This document shows positions 1 through 12,400 of a stretch of 64,000 bases of DNA, piece after piece. Under the pieces are notes generated by a model. The model had not been told where the DNA came from and did not search any database. It saw only the letters and a program-made list of their open reading frames with translations. The stretch comes from Gordius sp. MW1. Taxonomy: Eukaryota; Nematomorpha; Gordioida; Gordea; Gordiidae. Position 1 is the first letter of the stretch, and each line of letters begins with the position of its first letter. The stretch covers positions 22,059,245 to 22,123,244 of the forward strand of contig OZ038528.1 in NCBI GenBank assembly GCA_964036665.1, written 5' to 3'. Position numbers and translations under genes: made by a program.

Positions 1-80
1 GTCCTAGATGGCATATAAATTAGAGTTATTCTAAGTTGATTCGCGGTTACCACCCGTCGTAAATCGGGACTCTATATATC
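1..80. repeat. Dispersed repeat A, copy 1
   Basis: About 50 bp around positions 8-52 (ATGGCATA..AATTAGAGTTAT..GATT.GCGGTTA.CAC) recur near 14843-14889 in a DOT1L intron. The copy lies in the last-but-one visible HEATR1 intron. Boundaries and class are unknown. Confidence 0.5.
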
Positions 81-111
81 TATCTATATTGAATTCCGTT
101 TCATTCTTTAG

Positions 112-376
112 GTTCGCGTTTCTGCCATCAAGATACTGGAGAGTGTATATCGCAAATGCGGGGAAGATTATTTGATTTTATTACCCGAGAGCACGTCTTA
201 CATTGCCGAACTTATGGAAGGTAAAATATAAAATTGTTTTTTTGTTTAATTAATTATTTAAAAACTTATAATTGTGTTTTTACTTAGATGATGATTCCCT
301 GGTTGAAGCTGAATGCCACAAATTCATAGAAACGATTGAAAAATTGTTGGGAGAACCTTTGCAAAAATATTTTTAG
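112..376 (+). CDS. HEATR1: HEATR1 / UTP10-like, C-terminal two exons (partial)
   Basis: Exon 112-220 (acceptor AG at 110-111, donor GT at 221) and exon 288-376 (acceptor AG at 286-287, stop TAG 374-376) join in phase 1. They encode the last 65 residues of a protein ending GEPLQKYF. The segments DYLILLPE, AELMED and LGEPLQ-YF match the C-terminus of animal HEATR1, the U3 snoRNP-associated HEAT-repeat protein (yeast Utp10) that acts in nucleolar pre-18S rRNA processing and in Pol I transcription. The rest of the gene lies left of the window. The gene converges on DOT1L, which is read from the other strand. Sure of the family; only the tail is visible. Confidence 0.9.
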
Positions 377-472
377 ATTGATATGAAATTAAAATTTAGA
401 TTATGTGTTTTTGTGTTAAAATTTCATTTGGGTTATAATTATTAAATTCCAAAACTCATTTATTAGCGTTGT

Positions 473-478
473 AATAAA
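473..478 (+). terminator. Candidate poly-A signal of HEATR1
   Basis: AATAAA lies 97 bp after the HEATR1 stop codon in AT-rich sequence. No other AATAAA is closer on the + strand. Confidence 0.5.
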
Positions 479-1061
479 TTTATCAAATGTTAGCAATAGA
501 TCCTTGTAATTAAATCGTTTATAAATGTAGCATGCTATCGCTGAAGACATAAATATTGTTTTACAGGAAAATTATCAAATCAATAATCTTATATATAAAA
601 ATGAAACTATGTGTGTATGTATGGCGCCACCAATTTTGGAGAACTACCGGACCGATTTGGCTCAAAATTTCACAGTTTATTCCCCACACTCCGGAGCGTG
701 TTTTAAGATATGTTCCAGCCAAATCGGTCCAGTAGTTTTCGAGATATTGGGTTTTATGCGTTTTGACGTTGTATCGCACGCCAATCAAACGCCCTGCCCT
801 CATCACGTACTGCTGCGTATCTTATCTATCTATCGTGTAGTCTGGTGATATGCAAGGCATGTGTTGCGGAAAATGAAAACTTTTTACGCACTATCAAAGC
901 CATTTTTTGCTTCAATTATTATTATTATTATAGGACGGTCGTGTCCCCCCCTCCTGCGTGGCTAAATAAATTAAAAAATCTAATTTTGTAATTTTTTGCA
1001 CGTTAAACAAGGAGAAAAATGAAAATACTTTTAACAAAGTGCCAATAAATGTTGATATATC

Positions 1062-1677
1062 CATGGGCGTAGCTAGGTTTTGAATTAGGGGAGGGGGCAG
1101 ATTAAAAAAAAAGGTCTTGACTACCCAACAATTTTCCTGAGAGCAAAAAAAAGGTCTCGACTATCCAAAAATTTTCATGCAACCGTAATTTAAATTTTAT
1201 ATTACCAAAACAATTTTTTTTTAAACAAATAATAGTTTATTCTAATAATCACATGGGTGTAAAATACATTGGTAAATAAAATATTAAAAAGAAAACGCGT
1301 TAAAATCTAATTGGATGGCATTGATCCGTGTATGGAAATCGTGTTAGATTTGACGATTTCCATAGTGATCTTTTATTTTTGTGTAAATTCGCCAATAAGC
1401 ATCTGTATTAATTGGAGTTAAGTTCAAATAGGGGGGGGGGCAGCCGCGCCCCCTGCCCCCGGCTAATTAGGGGGTGGGGCAAAACATAATTTTTTTTTAA
1501 TTTTTAAGAGTTTTTGTATTGAAATCCTCGGCTGCCCCCCCCCCTAATTTGCGAAACCAAATTTTTTTCAATGCAAAAACATTGAAAATTTTAAAAAATT
1601 TATGTTTTCCTCCCCTCTAATTGAACTTTTAAACGTTTTGCCCCCCCCCCCTAATCCAAAACCTGGTTACGCCCATG
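1062..1677. mobile_element. MITE-2 copy, composite, nested in the Helitron-like element
   Basis: Starts CATGGGCGTAGCTAGG and ends ACCTGGTTACGCCCATG, the inverted ends shared by all MITE-2 copies. At 616 bp it is longer than the usual 155-255 bp. It holds G and C runs of 9-10 and the stem-loop cassette at 1300-1372, so it is probably two or more nested insertions. Confidence 0.65.
1300..1372 (+). repeat. Stem-loop cassette, copy 1
   Basis: Contains ATTGATCCGTGTATGG, then TGGAAATCGT and its inverted partner ACGATTTCCA about 9 bp apart. The same cassette occurs inverted near 44232-44305 and partly at 49270-49325. Confidence 0.6.
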
Positions 1678-2000
1678 ATTATAGGTAAATTTGACTTAAA
1701 AAAATTTGCTTCATGAAAATTTAAATTCGAACATTATTGAGGTAAAATTTTGTGTTTTTAACCACCCTTAAAGATATCAATTATTTGTTATTTTTCGTTA
1801 AATAACCTATATGCGTATCCGTATTCGCCTTTTGTTTATATTTTATCATAAAGGCCAGGCGCGATATATTTTTTTGATTATAGGTAAATTTGACTTAAAA
1901 AAAATTTGCTTCATGAAAATTTAAATTCGAACATTATTGAGGTAAAATTTTGTGTTTTTAACCACCCTTAAAAATATCAATTATTTGTTATTTTTCGTTT
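1676..2000 (+). repeat. Two direct repeats of about 120 bp
   Basis: The stretch from TGATTATAGGTAAATTTGAC to TTATTTTTCGTT at 1676-1799 is repeated almost exactly at 1875-2000. A spacer of about 75 bp lies between them, all inside the Helitron-like element. Confidence 0.75.
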
Positions 2001-2809
2001 AGTTGAGTTTTTAAATTTTTTTTTGGTAGTTTTAAATTTTCTTATTTAAATTTTTTAATTTTTTTTTAAATATTTTTAATATGGCAAAACAACGTTTGCC
2101 GGGTCAGCTAGTATATTATATTAATGAATGTATTAAAATCTAAAATTTTATCAAGGGGGCTGGCGGAAAATAAATATTGATATTATTAACTAGCAATATT
2201 AATATTTATTATACCCATCAAGTCCTAAATACCATTTTTAACCTTTACGCCCAGGATTTCCTATTTAATAGAGGGAGAAAAAAGGTGGTTGATTTGAGTT
2301 TAGGTGTTTTTGTGTGGGAAAAACTTAGTTGACTAAAATTATTTAGTAAAATACGATCTGAATAAGTGATAACTTTAATGTTTTAAATTTGATGATCTTA
2401 TAGTAACTAAAAATAAGTGACATATATGGAGGCAGCACTTTTTTGTGGTAACAATTTTAATAAAATTTATATTTGCCAACTTATCGGTGACTTTTATCAT
2501 ATTTGTCGTTTATTGAGCTAAATAATTTCTTTTGACCAAAACTGATGGGTGTTATAATGCCAAATATAATATTTAAAAATTTTTAACTTAACTTGGTGGT
2601 AACAATTGTGATAATTGTAGTTTTTAGATAAAAATGACAATTGTCCCAAAGATAAATTTGCAAAATTAATTTTTATATTTAAACTATGACACCTTGACGA
2701 ATCAATTTTCATTAAAAGATTTATTTAAACTAACTTTATGACATCTTGACCCGTAAATTTTTGTTAAAAGAATTCATAGGTGGTCAGCTTATTTAGACAT
2801 TTGGATGAG

Positions 2810-2935
2810 GGGTCACGCTCGGCTGTCCAGGCCTGAGAGCCGTGTTGAAAAGTGCTGAAATCGGGGTTGAACCCGCTGGCTCTTGTTCAAAGATAGGGCC
2901 TATACCAACTACCCCTCCTAGGTTAAATGTGACGA
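2810..2935 (-). repeat. tRNA-derived SINE-like fragment
   Basis: Read on the minus strand, a weak A-box-like stretch (TAGTTGGTATAGG) is followed about 30 bp later by GCGGGTTCAACCCCG, a good Pol III B-box match. GC content is higher than the surroundings. No poly-A tail or target duplication is visible. It could also be a worn tRNA pseudogene. Confidence 0.4.
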
Positions 2936-4028
2936 TAAATATTCAAATTTTACCACACTTTTCCACCAATGTGTAAGAAATGTTAAGACATGCAAATTCA
3001 AAAATAAACTATGTTTGTTATGAACATTGAGATTTTGTATTTGTAGACTGCCCTTTTACTTGATTTCTCCCTAATCTAATAACACCCCCCTATTACATAC
3101 TTCGATAAACCACAATTTAAATCGTTAAAACATTAAAAAACTAAATTAGCTTGTTAGTAAAATATATTATGAAGACTGCATGTATAGGTTTTGAGGCTTA
3201 ATGAATTTAATGCTCAAATGTTTGTATATTTTTTGTAGAATTGAAAAAATGATTTTTTAACATCGGGATTTTTGATTTTAAGATATGATAGGACTGGCGT
3301 CATTTCATTAATTTAAAAAAAAAACTTAATATTGTTAAATGCTATTTAAAATATAATAGGAACTAGAAGGTTTATGGGAGCGCTTGTTATTAGGGTTTAA
3401 TAATTCGAGGTCATCGAAATATTTTTCCTAAAAAATATACCTTGATAAGAGTGTGTTGGACCCATTCCTTTGCTCAATAAAACGCGTGTTTACACAAAAT
3501 ACCTTTATTGATACAATTGATATTCAATTTAAAAATATGGAATATATGTTATGGATTTATAGAATTTATGTACAAATTTTTTCTTTCGTGACGATTACAA
3601 GTCAAGGCAATTTCTTAAAGACAATGGAAATAACTACTTATCAATGGGTCAATATATATATGGTTTATGTGCTTTTCTATTATACAATAGTTATATAGGC
3701 AAAAAAAGATATCGGCAAAATCTACAAAGACAGTTCTATTAAAGGGACACAAAGAGAGATATATTATAATCAACAGCCATTTAACAAAAACCCTTAAAAA
3801 TGTGCGCGTGCGATGTATTTTAATCTAAAACAATTGATCTGAGTCAACTCGATAGAGATCTTGAGGTGCTTTGTCTGCCGGTCTTCATACCATTTCATTT
3901 CTTATCCAAAGATCCATAATTCAAGGGAATTGGGTCTAAGGTAAAACAAAAAATCATCAATTTAAACCTTAAAAGCGTTACATAATGCATATTATATAAT
4001 TTTTAAACTAGCTAACCAACAACATTAC
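2936..4028. other. Convergent intergenic region / DOT1L 3' UTR
   Basis: AT-rich sequence between the tails of HEATR1 and DOT1L. No ORF, RNA gene or repeat family that I can support. A second possible minus-strand AATAAA is near 3502. Confidence 0.4.
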
Positions 4029-4034
4029 TTTATT
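4029..4034 (-). terminator. Candidate poly-A signal of DOT1L
   Basis: TTTATT on the + strand reads AATAAA on the minus strand, 186 bp after the DOT1L stop codon. Confidence 0.45.
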
Positions 4035-4219
4035 TATACAGTAATCTTCATAGATTTGTTATCGGAAATTTTAGAGGATCTGATTATGAGGGTAAAAATC
4101 TTCTAAAAATCCTGCAGCTTAAAAATTAGTCATCCATACCAATAACAGGTACAAATAAAATCAGGTATATCCTTCAAAACACCATAAGAAGCCTTAATTT
4201 AAGCATAATATATGATATA

Positions 4220-6414
4220 TCATAATTTTAAAAATGGGTTTTTACTCGTCATCATGCGTGGGATGCTAAAAGGTGGGGGCGATGGTTGTTGATGAGGAGT
4301 ATGGGAAGTAGTAGAGGAGGTCGCGTGGGCACCATTGTCGATCGCCGGCCCGCCGTATAAAGAAGTCAAGTTGTGGCAATAAAGTTGTTTAGGGCCGGCG
4401 AAACCCAAGGTAGAAACCGTGTCCGCCACGCTAGAGCCATGTGCAACTCTGAGATCGTAAGGGGGTTGGTATAGGGCGAGCGGGGAAGATTGATGACCGC
4501 TTAAATTAACACTACTGCTGCCCTGATGATGAAGATGTTGATGATGATTGGGGAGAAAAAGAGGGTTGTTATTGTGATGGAGCGGCTTCACTCCACCCCC
4601 ACTTATCGCTGCTAGGTTGACAGAGGATGCTCGAGCCGCTACCGGCATTTTATCGGAGGAGCTCGAGCCACCCGGCCCTGGCCCGCTTTCAACCACCCCG
4701 GCACCACCAAACTTACGATTATTGTTAGGGGTGATGAGGGTAGTGGACAAATTACCGATCGCGTGGTTGTTGTTATGAGGCATAGATTGACGGCCCCCGT
4801 TCGGTCCGCCGCCGACATTATGATGAAACGACTCTTCGGCGCTATTGATGAAGGGCAGGCTGCTGCGGTGCCCGGGCGTGAGGAAAGCGGGGTGCGGTTG
4901 CATAGAAGGGGGGAGAATGGAGGAGGAGGTGGTTTTAGTGGTGGTCGTAGTGGGAGCAACGGACTTGAGGTCCAGGTCGAAACCGGACGACGACGTCGAC
5001 TGCTTTCCTTTCGGGGGGTGATGATGATCGGAAAGGGGTGAGGTGTTACCGGCAGCCATGACTGCCGATAGCCAACTACTCATTTGCGGATGAGGATGGT
5101 GCGGATGGGTGGGGGCGGTGGGGCCAGAAGACATCATGTGTCCGAAGTAGGGGTGGGGGTGGTGTGGGTGAAACCCGTGCTGAACGAGGTAAGGGAAGTA
5201 GTTGTAAGCAGCCGCGGCGGCAGCCACTTGCGAGGGGGTGGGGAGTTGCTGCTGCAGCGTCTGGGCTTGGGAATACTCGTTAATCAACATCATAGCGGCT
5301 GCAGCGGAAGAGTGATTAGGAGTAGTAGGTGTAATAAAGGAGGGCACGTTGTTTGGTGTAGCGTTGTTGTCGTATGGTTTGAAGGAAGGGGTCGCCGGGT
5401 GAGAGAGCGAAAGGGAGTGCGGAGGTTGTTGATAATAGCTTCCTCCACTTCCGATCAAGCGGCCCCCTGCGTAACTGTCAAAATAGGTGGGGGGTTGGTG
5501 CAGGAAAGAGGGGTGCAAAGCCGAGTTATCGTCGTGCGGTACCAGGTTATTATGGGAAGAATGGGAGCTACCGTCTATCGTCGGGTAGTAGCTAACGTCA
5601 TTAGTCGTCGTTATAGCTGGGTGGTAATGGTTATGATGATCTTGGGAGACTGCGGCGGGACGATATAAATAGTTGGCAGGGGGCTGCATTCTAGCAGCCA
5701 CCTGATCGAGATCCGTCGTCGAAGGCTGATGGTGGTGAGCCGCCTTTAGCATGGCGTTGTATTGCGAGAGTGCGGCGAAGTGATGACCAAATCGTTCGCC
5801 CGATAGAGGGGCGTAGGGATGGGTGTGATGATTATTGGGTGGTGGTAGGAAGGGGAAATTGTGAGGGATGGGCTGAAGGGGGGCGTTGGTGGTAGAAGGA
5901 GCCCCTTGTTCCAACTTAAGTAGTTGTTGGTACCAGGCGTTAAGGGGGTGTTGATGCTGTAGTGGCTGATGGTGGTGATAACGAGAAGTCACCAGTCCAT
6001 CTCCTCCAACTACTGCTGCCGCCCCTTGCTGCAATTCGGGTAGGGTGGGGTTGGTGCTTCGCTTTTTGAGTGGTTTTTCCCAGTCTCCTTTAACGTGATC
6101 CGCACTCTGTACATCGGACGAAGAAGAGATGGAGGGCGTTGGAGTGGTGGGAATTTTATCGACGGTCTCGAGAACGATTTTATCGGGTCCCGTCGTAGCA
6201 TTGGGCAAAACAAATTGTTGCTTGCCAGAATTATTGTTGTCATCCGTAGGGATTGAGATGAGCTGAGTCGTGGTTGGTTTATCCTCGTGGCTATGGCCTT
6301 TGTGCGAATGAAATTGACTCGAGGTTGCGGCTATGAGAGCGACCGAAGCCATCAATTCGATGTTAGCTGTGTCAACGGGGCCCGACCTATCCTCCATAAC
6401 GACGGGCTGATAAC
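4220..6414 (-). CDS. DOT1L: DOT1L exon 29: long low-complexity C-terminal tail
   Basis: A single 2195-bp exon encodes residues about 1750-2480 and the TGA stop at 4222-4220. It is rich in His, Pro, Ser, Asn, Gln and Gly, with His clusters and Ala and Gln runs, and no recognisable fold. The acceptor AG is at 6416-6415 and the incoming phase is 1. Near its start TQLISIPTDD resembles the SIP core of AF9-binding sites, but only weakly. The GC-rich coding makes long open frames on the other strand that are shadows. A tail of this kind suggests condensate or co-activator contacts (inference). Confidence 0.88.
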
Positions 6415-9400
6415 CTGTTTCAAATAATGGGGCATATTTTAGAAGCGTAACTAAAAAATAAGAGGCTAGCGGTTAGAGGTAACAAAAAAATATTTTACAA
6501 TATAATCCTACATCCATTGATAGTTGAAGCCTTTAAAACAATTTATTAATTTTTTGCTTATTCGGGTCGAGTTGTGGTTGAAGTCAAAGAATAAATTTGG
6601 CAGAAATTTAAGCTTTAGAATATTGTGTGTTGGGCTGGGTTTAAAAAACGCAAACAACGTTTTTATAAATGCTGTACATACCATCGGTAGGACTTGTGAT
6701 GGTGTTAAAGGTAGAATCGAAGACGGAATTGCCGCCGGTGCTGGGGAGCGTGATGAGAGTGGGAGTTTTGCCGTTGGGGCTGGCGGTAGTCGCAGGGAGT
6801 GTGCTTGCGACAGATGCGTTATACTTGAAGAGGGTGGAGGATGCGTTGAGCTTGTGGCTGGGTCTACTTTCTTTGTTACTCCGTTTAAAAAACCGTTCCC
6901 CGTTGTTACTAGATTTATGGGCCTCACTTTTATCGGACCTATGATTGGCAATTAAAATTTTATACCGAATCGGATCATTGGGGCAGTAAAGCGCCAAGCG
7001 AAAGTACTATGGGACACAACTTAAATGCATTGAAGAATTAAATAACCACTCATTTTGCTTTAAAATTAATTGCATAATAAGCGCCCTCATCTGAAACGTT
7101 CAATTACCAACCCTACCGTTGCTTTAAATATTAAATAAGCCACAAAGAATAAAAATTAGAACAACCCATTATTGATCGAGTTTGTTGCTTAATATGGTAC
7201 TTGTGAGAATCGGATTGTTCGTAGGCGACGGGGGGAGAGGTGTGGTGTTGGTGGGGAGGTTGATCGGGTGTTAAACTGCTGTTACTGTTGCTATTAATGG
7301 CCGCATTCGTGGAGCAGGCTACGGTTTCGTGCGTGATACTCGCTATGGGAAACTCCACCAAAATTTCGGGTACCTTAAATAAGGGATTTCAATCGTTGTA
7401 TATTATTTATGGCAACAAAAATGTCAAAACAGTCAATTTCTTATAATGCTATGCATTACGCCTATGGGAAATTCGAAATTTCGAATCTTTTGTGTAAATT
7501 TCAAACCTTAGCTTGCTGAGATTCGAATCGAATCTTAACAAAAATATTCGAAAATCATATAACTTTCAATTTATTAAAATACAACTGATTTTATTTTACC
7601 GCAGTTTAGTTATATTTCCATCTATCTTTTTTAACTATAATCATAATCACCGAATCCGAATCTTCAGTTTATTATTGGACGCATATCGAATCGAATATTT
7701 TTTCAAAAAAATTTTGAAGTTAAATCGAATACTAAAAATATTCGATTCGAAATCCACAGGCGGCACTATGCATTATTTTCGGTATTCTAATCCATTCAAA
7801 AACGTTAAAACGAAAATTTTGGGGAAATTGACAAATGACCATGATGGAATTTGATAAATTTTAAGTTGAAAAAAGAATAGTTTTTGCGACTTTAGTCGAG
7901 GTTTTTAGCATTATCTTACCGTAGATGGTATTGTTGCTGATATGGCGGAGCTCGTACCATCATTAGAGTTCTTAATAGACGGAGACGTAGTGACACCGTT
8001 GGCGCTAGACAGCTCCACGTTAAGAACGTTTTTGCTCGAGACCACACTACATTCAGCTGCTTTGGATGCATCGCCGTCCGCCGATTGCGAGATGATGGGT
8101 TGAGAAGGAGTGGGTTGGGAAACGAAATTGAATAAGCTTGGGGTTGCGGATGGAGGGGAACTTTTAACACCGTGACTGCTCGCGGGCTTGTGGGCCTCCT
8201 CACCGCCTAGTAGAGATAAAAAGATTAGCGTCGATATTAAGCGTATGCCTAAAGCAGAGTCTAGTCCTAAAAGTCCTTTTATAATTATTAAGATTGTTGG
8301 TATCTATTAGTGTTGGAAAAACGGCTGGGTTTTGTTTGGTCGACCATTGATTTTCGTGTCGACTAAACATAAATAGACCCCTCTAGGGTTAGTCGTAATT
8401 TGAAGAACGGACCGTCGCCTTTTGGTCTTAATTAAACCAAAGATCGGCCAAACAAAACCCAAACGTTTTTACAACATTAGTATCTATATATTATTTAATA
8501 TTAGCCTCAAGCCGGTTGACGTTTGAAAAAATGCCAAAATCGCTGTTTTGGCAACTTTGACAGCGAATATTTCAAAAACTTGACCTATAGGGGGAAAAAA
8601 TGAAAATATATTAGGGTTCACGGTAAAAAACTCTACAATAACTGCAAACAGCTCGCCGGTCAATTTTACAACTTCATTATTTGCTGAATGGGCTAGGTAA
8701 TAAACAAGTTGTCAATCTTGAATTTAGAGTGGCTGACAATTAATTACCTTTAGTAGTCGGATGTGAAATTATGGGAGTTGCATCGCCGGGCCCGATTCCT
8801 GACACGATATGAGACGTCGCCGGTGTAGAAACCACTTCGGGCTGCACAGAAGTGCTCTGCTGCGTTGTTTTTATAGGGTGGCTGAGCGTGGTTGAAACGG
8901 TAGATGCCGTGGTTTGATGTATGAAAGCGGAAAGGCCCCACGAATTGGATAGGAGTTGCGCCGAATTTAAGCCGCCGGACGAGGCCGCCTATTAATATGG
9001 GATTATAAAGATACAGTAAGTTTAAACTTTATAAATACCAATATTCTTGAACAATGGATTGAACGTTTCTAATAACATGTGACCATATATAAGAAGGCCT
9101 AACTGAGATTATCCAGCCTAAATCTTTAGAATTATTCACTTTTTGTTGTAACTTAAATATAGACTAATGTTTTGTGAAACATACAGACTAGGTGCGAATT
9201 ATGTACGAATAATTTATAATTGAGCACATTATCTTACATTCGTGTGAGGGGGGCCTTGATGAGCGGCACTATTCGTAAACTTCAACGTAGCCGGTAGATT
9301 GTGAGCGATAGCGGCGTTTGATGAAATTTCTAGTATTTATATATAAGCAACATATTTTATGAAAGCCGCGTTAAAAAAAGGAAATATAATAAATCTAAAC

Positions 9401-12400
9401 AGTGTTTTTGCCAAAAGAATCTCATGCTTTTTTAGGCGTTATTTCGTTTCCTACTTCCAAAGGTAAAAATTATAAAAAAAACTATTATTTTTAAACTATG
9501 AGAAGCAATGTAACTTCAGTGTCAATAGAAAGTGTCATATACGTACGTCATCTAAATTTGAAAACAATTCAATAATCGTGTAATTCAAAGCACGTCTTAT
9601 TCTAACCTACCTCGAAGGTTACCAAAATAAAACAAGGTTAACAAATAATAGTAATCTAATTAAGATTGTGTAAACTCACTAGTAATCAGGTTATTAGGTT
9701 TCGAGGGACCGCTAGTAAGGGCTATAGAGGCGGTGCCGGGAGCTAATTTGAGACTCGTACCCACTACGGAATTCACGATTCCGGCATGAGAAGAATTAGA
9801 AGTAAGGGGTAGCGAAAGGGGGCAATTACCACTGGTGGCCGCGGTATTGACGTGATTACCGCCGTGTTGCGTGGTCGTACAAGAGGCGGCAGCCTGACTT
9901 TCTTCCATCGCTTTCGCGATAACTTTCTTCACGTAACTCGCGCACGCTAAGGGATCTGCCAGATCCGAGGATATAAGTTGCTGCTGTTGTTGAGGGGCGA
10001 GATGATGTTTAGAAACGATTTGTTGGGGAGGAGCAGCTGTGCCTAATAACGCTTGGGAGGCGAGCATTGCATTACTACAACTGACCATTCTGGGTTGAGC
10101 AGCGCCTGGTGTAGGCTTAGGCAAGACCGAATTCCAAGACGAAGGGAGGAGGGGAAGGGCTTGTGGGTGTAATTTGTTTTTGTGGAGGGTAGTGGGCGAA
10201 CTGGAGTTGAGGTGTTTGGTCGTGGAATGAACCAAGGAGAGCTGCTGATTAAAATTGTCGAGTAGGGGATGGGAATGATGATGCGGAGGAGGCTGGATAA
10301 CGTACGGTTTTTTGGGCGCGCCGCCGGGCGAAACGTTGAAATTTGGAGGGGCGGCAGCCGACATTAACTTAACGGCGCTAGCTAGGTACATGTTGTTACC
10401 ACCGCCCGCGCTATTGCTATTGTTGAAGAGTAGGTTGCCGCTATTGACTAAGCCCTGAGCCGGGCCGGCGGCGGCCTTGAAATTTGTCGGCAAGAAGGGG
10501 GCTTGAGGTCTGAGCAGGGTTGAACTGGCGTGAAAAGAAATGTGCTTATTACTATTGTCAAAGAGAGATTCTCGATAAGCAGAGTATAATAAAAAGGTTT
10601 GCCGGCAAAGTTAACTGTTTTGCCCGTAAAAATTGCAAACGTAATTTTACTTGGAGGAATGGAGAAGCTTGTTAACGATTTGCTCCGTGTAAAATTGAAG
10701 GGGATTGCCAGAAGCCCCGGCTGGATCGTAATAATCCTTTCCCGTCAATGCGAACAATTTCTCGCGCTAAAGATTGTTTTGAAAAATGTTTACCACAATA
10801 CCATCAATGCTTTTACAATAAACGTTGATGCTCAATAAAGGGCCTAAACAGTAGTTTTGTTTGCTGACTCAAATCCTAAATGAGTTGCGCTTAAAAAAAC
10901 AAAACCTTCCTATCATCGCATTAAGGTAATCGTCAAACGCTGGTATAAACAAATATCGTCAAAATATATTTACCATCTCCACGTTTTTTTGGGCGAGCAC
11001 ATCAACTTCGCTTTCGATCTTGATGATGGTGGATTTCAAATTTTGTTGATGATTAACGACCTCCTTCGCGAATCGAGATAAATTCAGCGGTTTCACGATA
11101 GACGAGTCCAACTACAGAACAAGAAATCATAGAGTAAAAATGTCATAAGTATGGCAATGAAATTTTACTAATGATAATTAAATATGCCTATAAAAAAGCA
11201 CAGAAAACGTGGTGTAACAACATCACTAGAATGAAATTTATTATGGGAAACCGTGCTGGGCCATATGCAGTTAAAAGAAATAAAAGCATTTTTTACTAAT
11301 ATTTAGTAGAATCAGGTCTGGGGGGGGGGGGGCTAACGAGTCAATATCGCATCACAAGAATGCAACATTTTCTGGTTTAAAATATAGAGCGATGTTTGTT
11401 TGATAAATAACTAGATAGATCGTTGTAATGCGTGCTATGTTTTCACTCAAAAAATCACCTTGTTCATGCGAGCTTGCAGGAGGGCTGAGATGTCGGCGAT
11501 CATTTCCCTCTTGGAGGCCTCGGCCAAGGCTATTTTAGTGTTCATTTGTTGCCCCTTAACCCGTTCTATGATCAATTCGTCCTCTAGCTTTTGATGATTG
11601 TTCTGGCGTAGAGCACTGATCGCGGCGTACAACTTGCACCACTGTTGAAAAACGTTACCTAGGTGAGGGGAGTAGTAATCATTTAAAAAAATTAAAAGGG
11701 AGATCAGAATTAAGGTTAAAAGCGGGTGATAACATTTTATCAAGCCCTATTTTTTGCTGTAACCATCGACATCGAGTGTAGGTATCGACGAAAAATTGAA
11801 TAAATACGAGCGCGTTTAAAGGTTAGCGAAAACCATGCTGCTGCAACACAATTCCAAAAAGCTTTACTTACTTTATTAAAACAACAAAACAAACGACATT
11901 AAATGTTGATCGAGCGATAACAAACAAACAGCTGTTCATCCCCCGATTTAATTTTTAAGTCATTCCACTACTTCTTAACCCATTAAGAGCGGACACTATT
12001 TTGAGAAAAGTCCCTTCTTTTACAAAAAAAAGCCAATTAATTAGCAAACATAATTAGATTAGTTTATAATGTAAATCACATCTTAAGCTTTAAAAAAAAC
12101 TAAATTTGATAATATCCAAAGATCTTTAAGTATGCAAAATTTTAGACTAAATATGGTATTTTTGCTTATGACATATTCGACGGTAGGTTTAAATGGTTAA
12201 AGCCGCCTAATGCGAAATCAAATTAATGCAACTCAAAATTAGTAGAACAAGCATAAAAATTGCATTTTTAGATATCAAAAACGTTAACTATGTTTATAAA
12301 GTTTTTTCGTCGGCCAAAGAAAAAATAATATATGTTGTTTATTTAAGGCGAGTCTCAGTTGATTAAATAAAAAAACAAACTCGTTTTACACACATATCGA

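Larger units (their letters stand above)
587..2111 (+). mobile_element. Helitron-like non-autonomous element
   Basis: The left end is TCTTATATATAAAAATG after an A; the right end is GCCGGGTCAGCTAG followed by T. A TC start, CTAG end and A/T host flanks are the Helitron pattern, and similar TC-TATATATA and GGGTCAGCTAGT ends occur in many invertebrate Helitrons. There is no Rep/helicase ORF. A MITE-2 composite (1062-1677) and two direct repeats sit inside. The terminal hairpin is weak, so the class is probable only. Confidence 0.5.

Noticed and set aside
5084..5668. 194-aa plus-strand ORF (and similar ones at 6524-6955 and 17311-17694)
   Set aside because: They are antisense shadows of GC-rich DOT1L exons 29, 28 and 12; no motif and biased Gly/Val/Arg content.
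7480..7760. Regulatory array of ATTCGAAT palindromes
   Set aside because: Irregular TCGAAT-rich low-complexity sequence in an intron; no consistent spacing.
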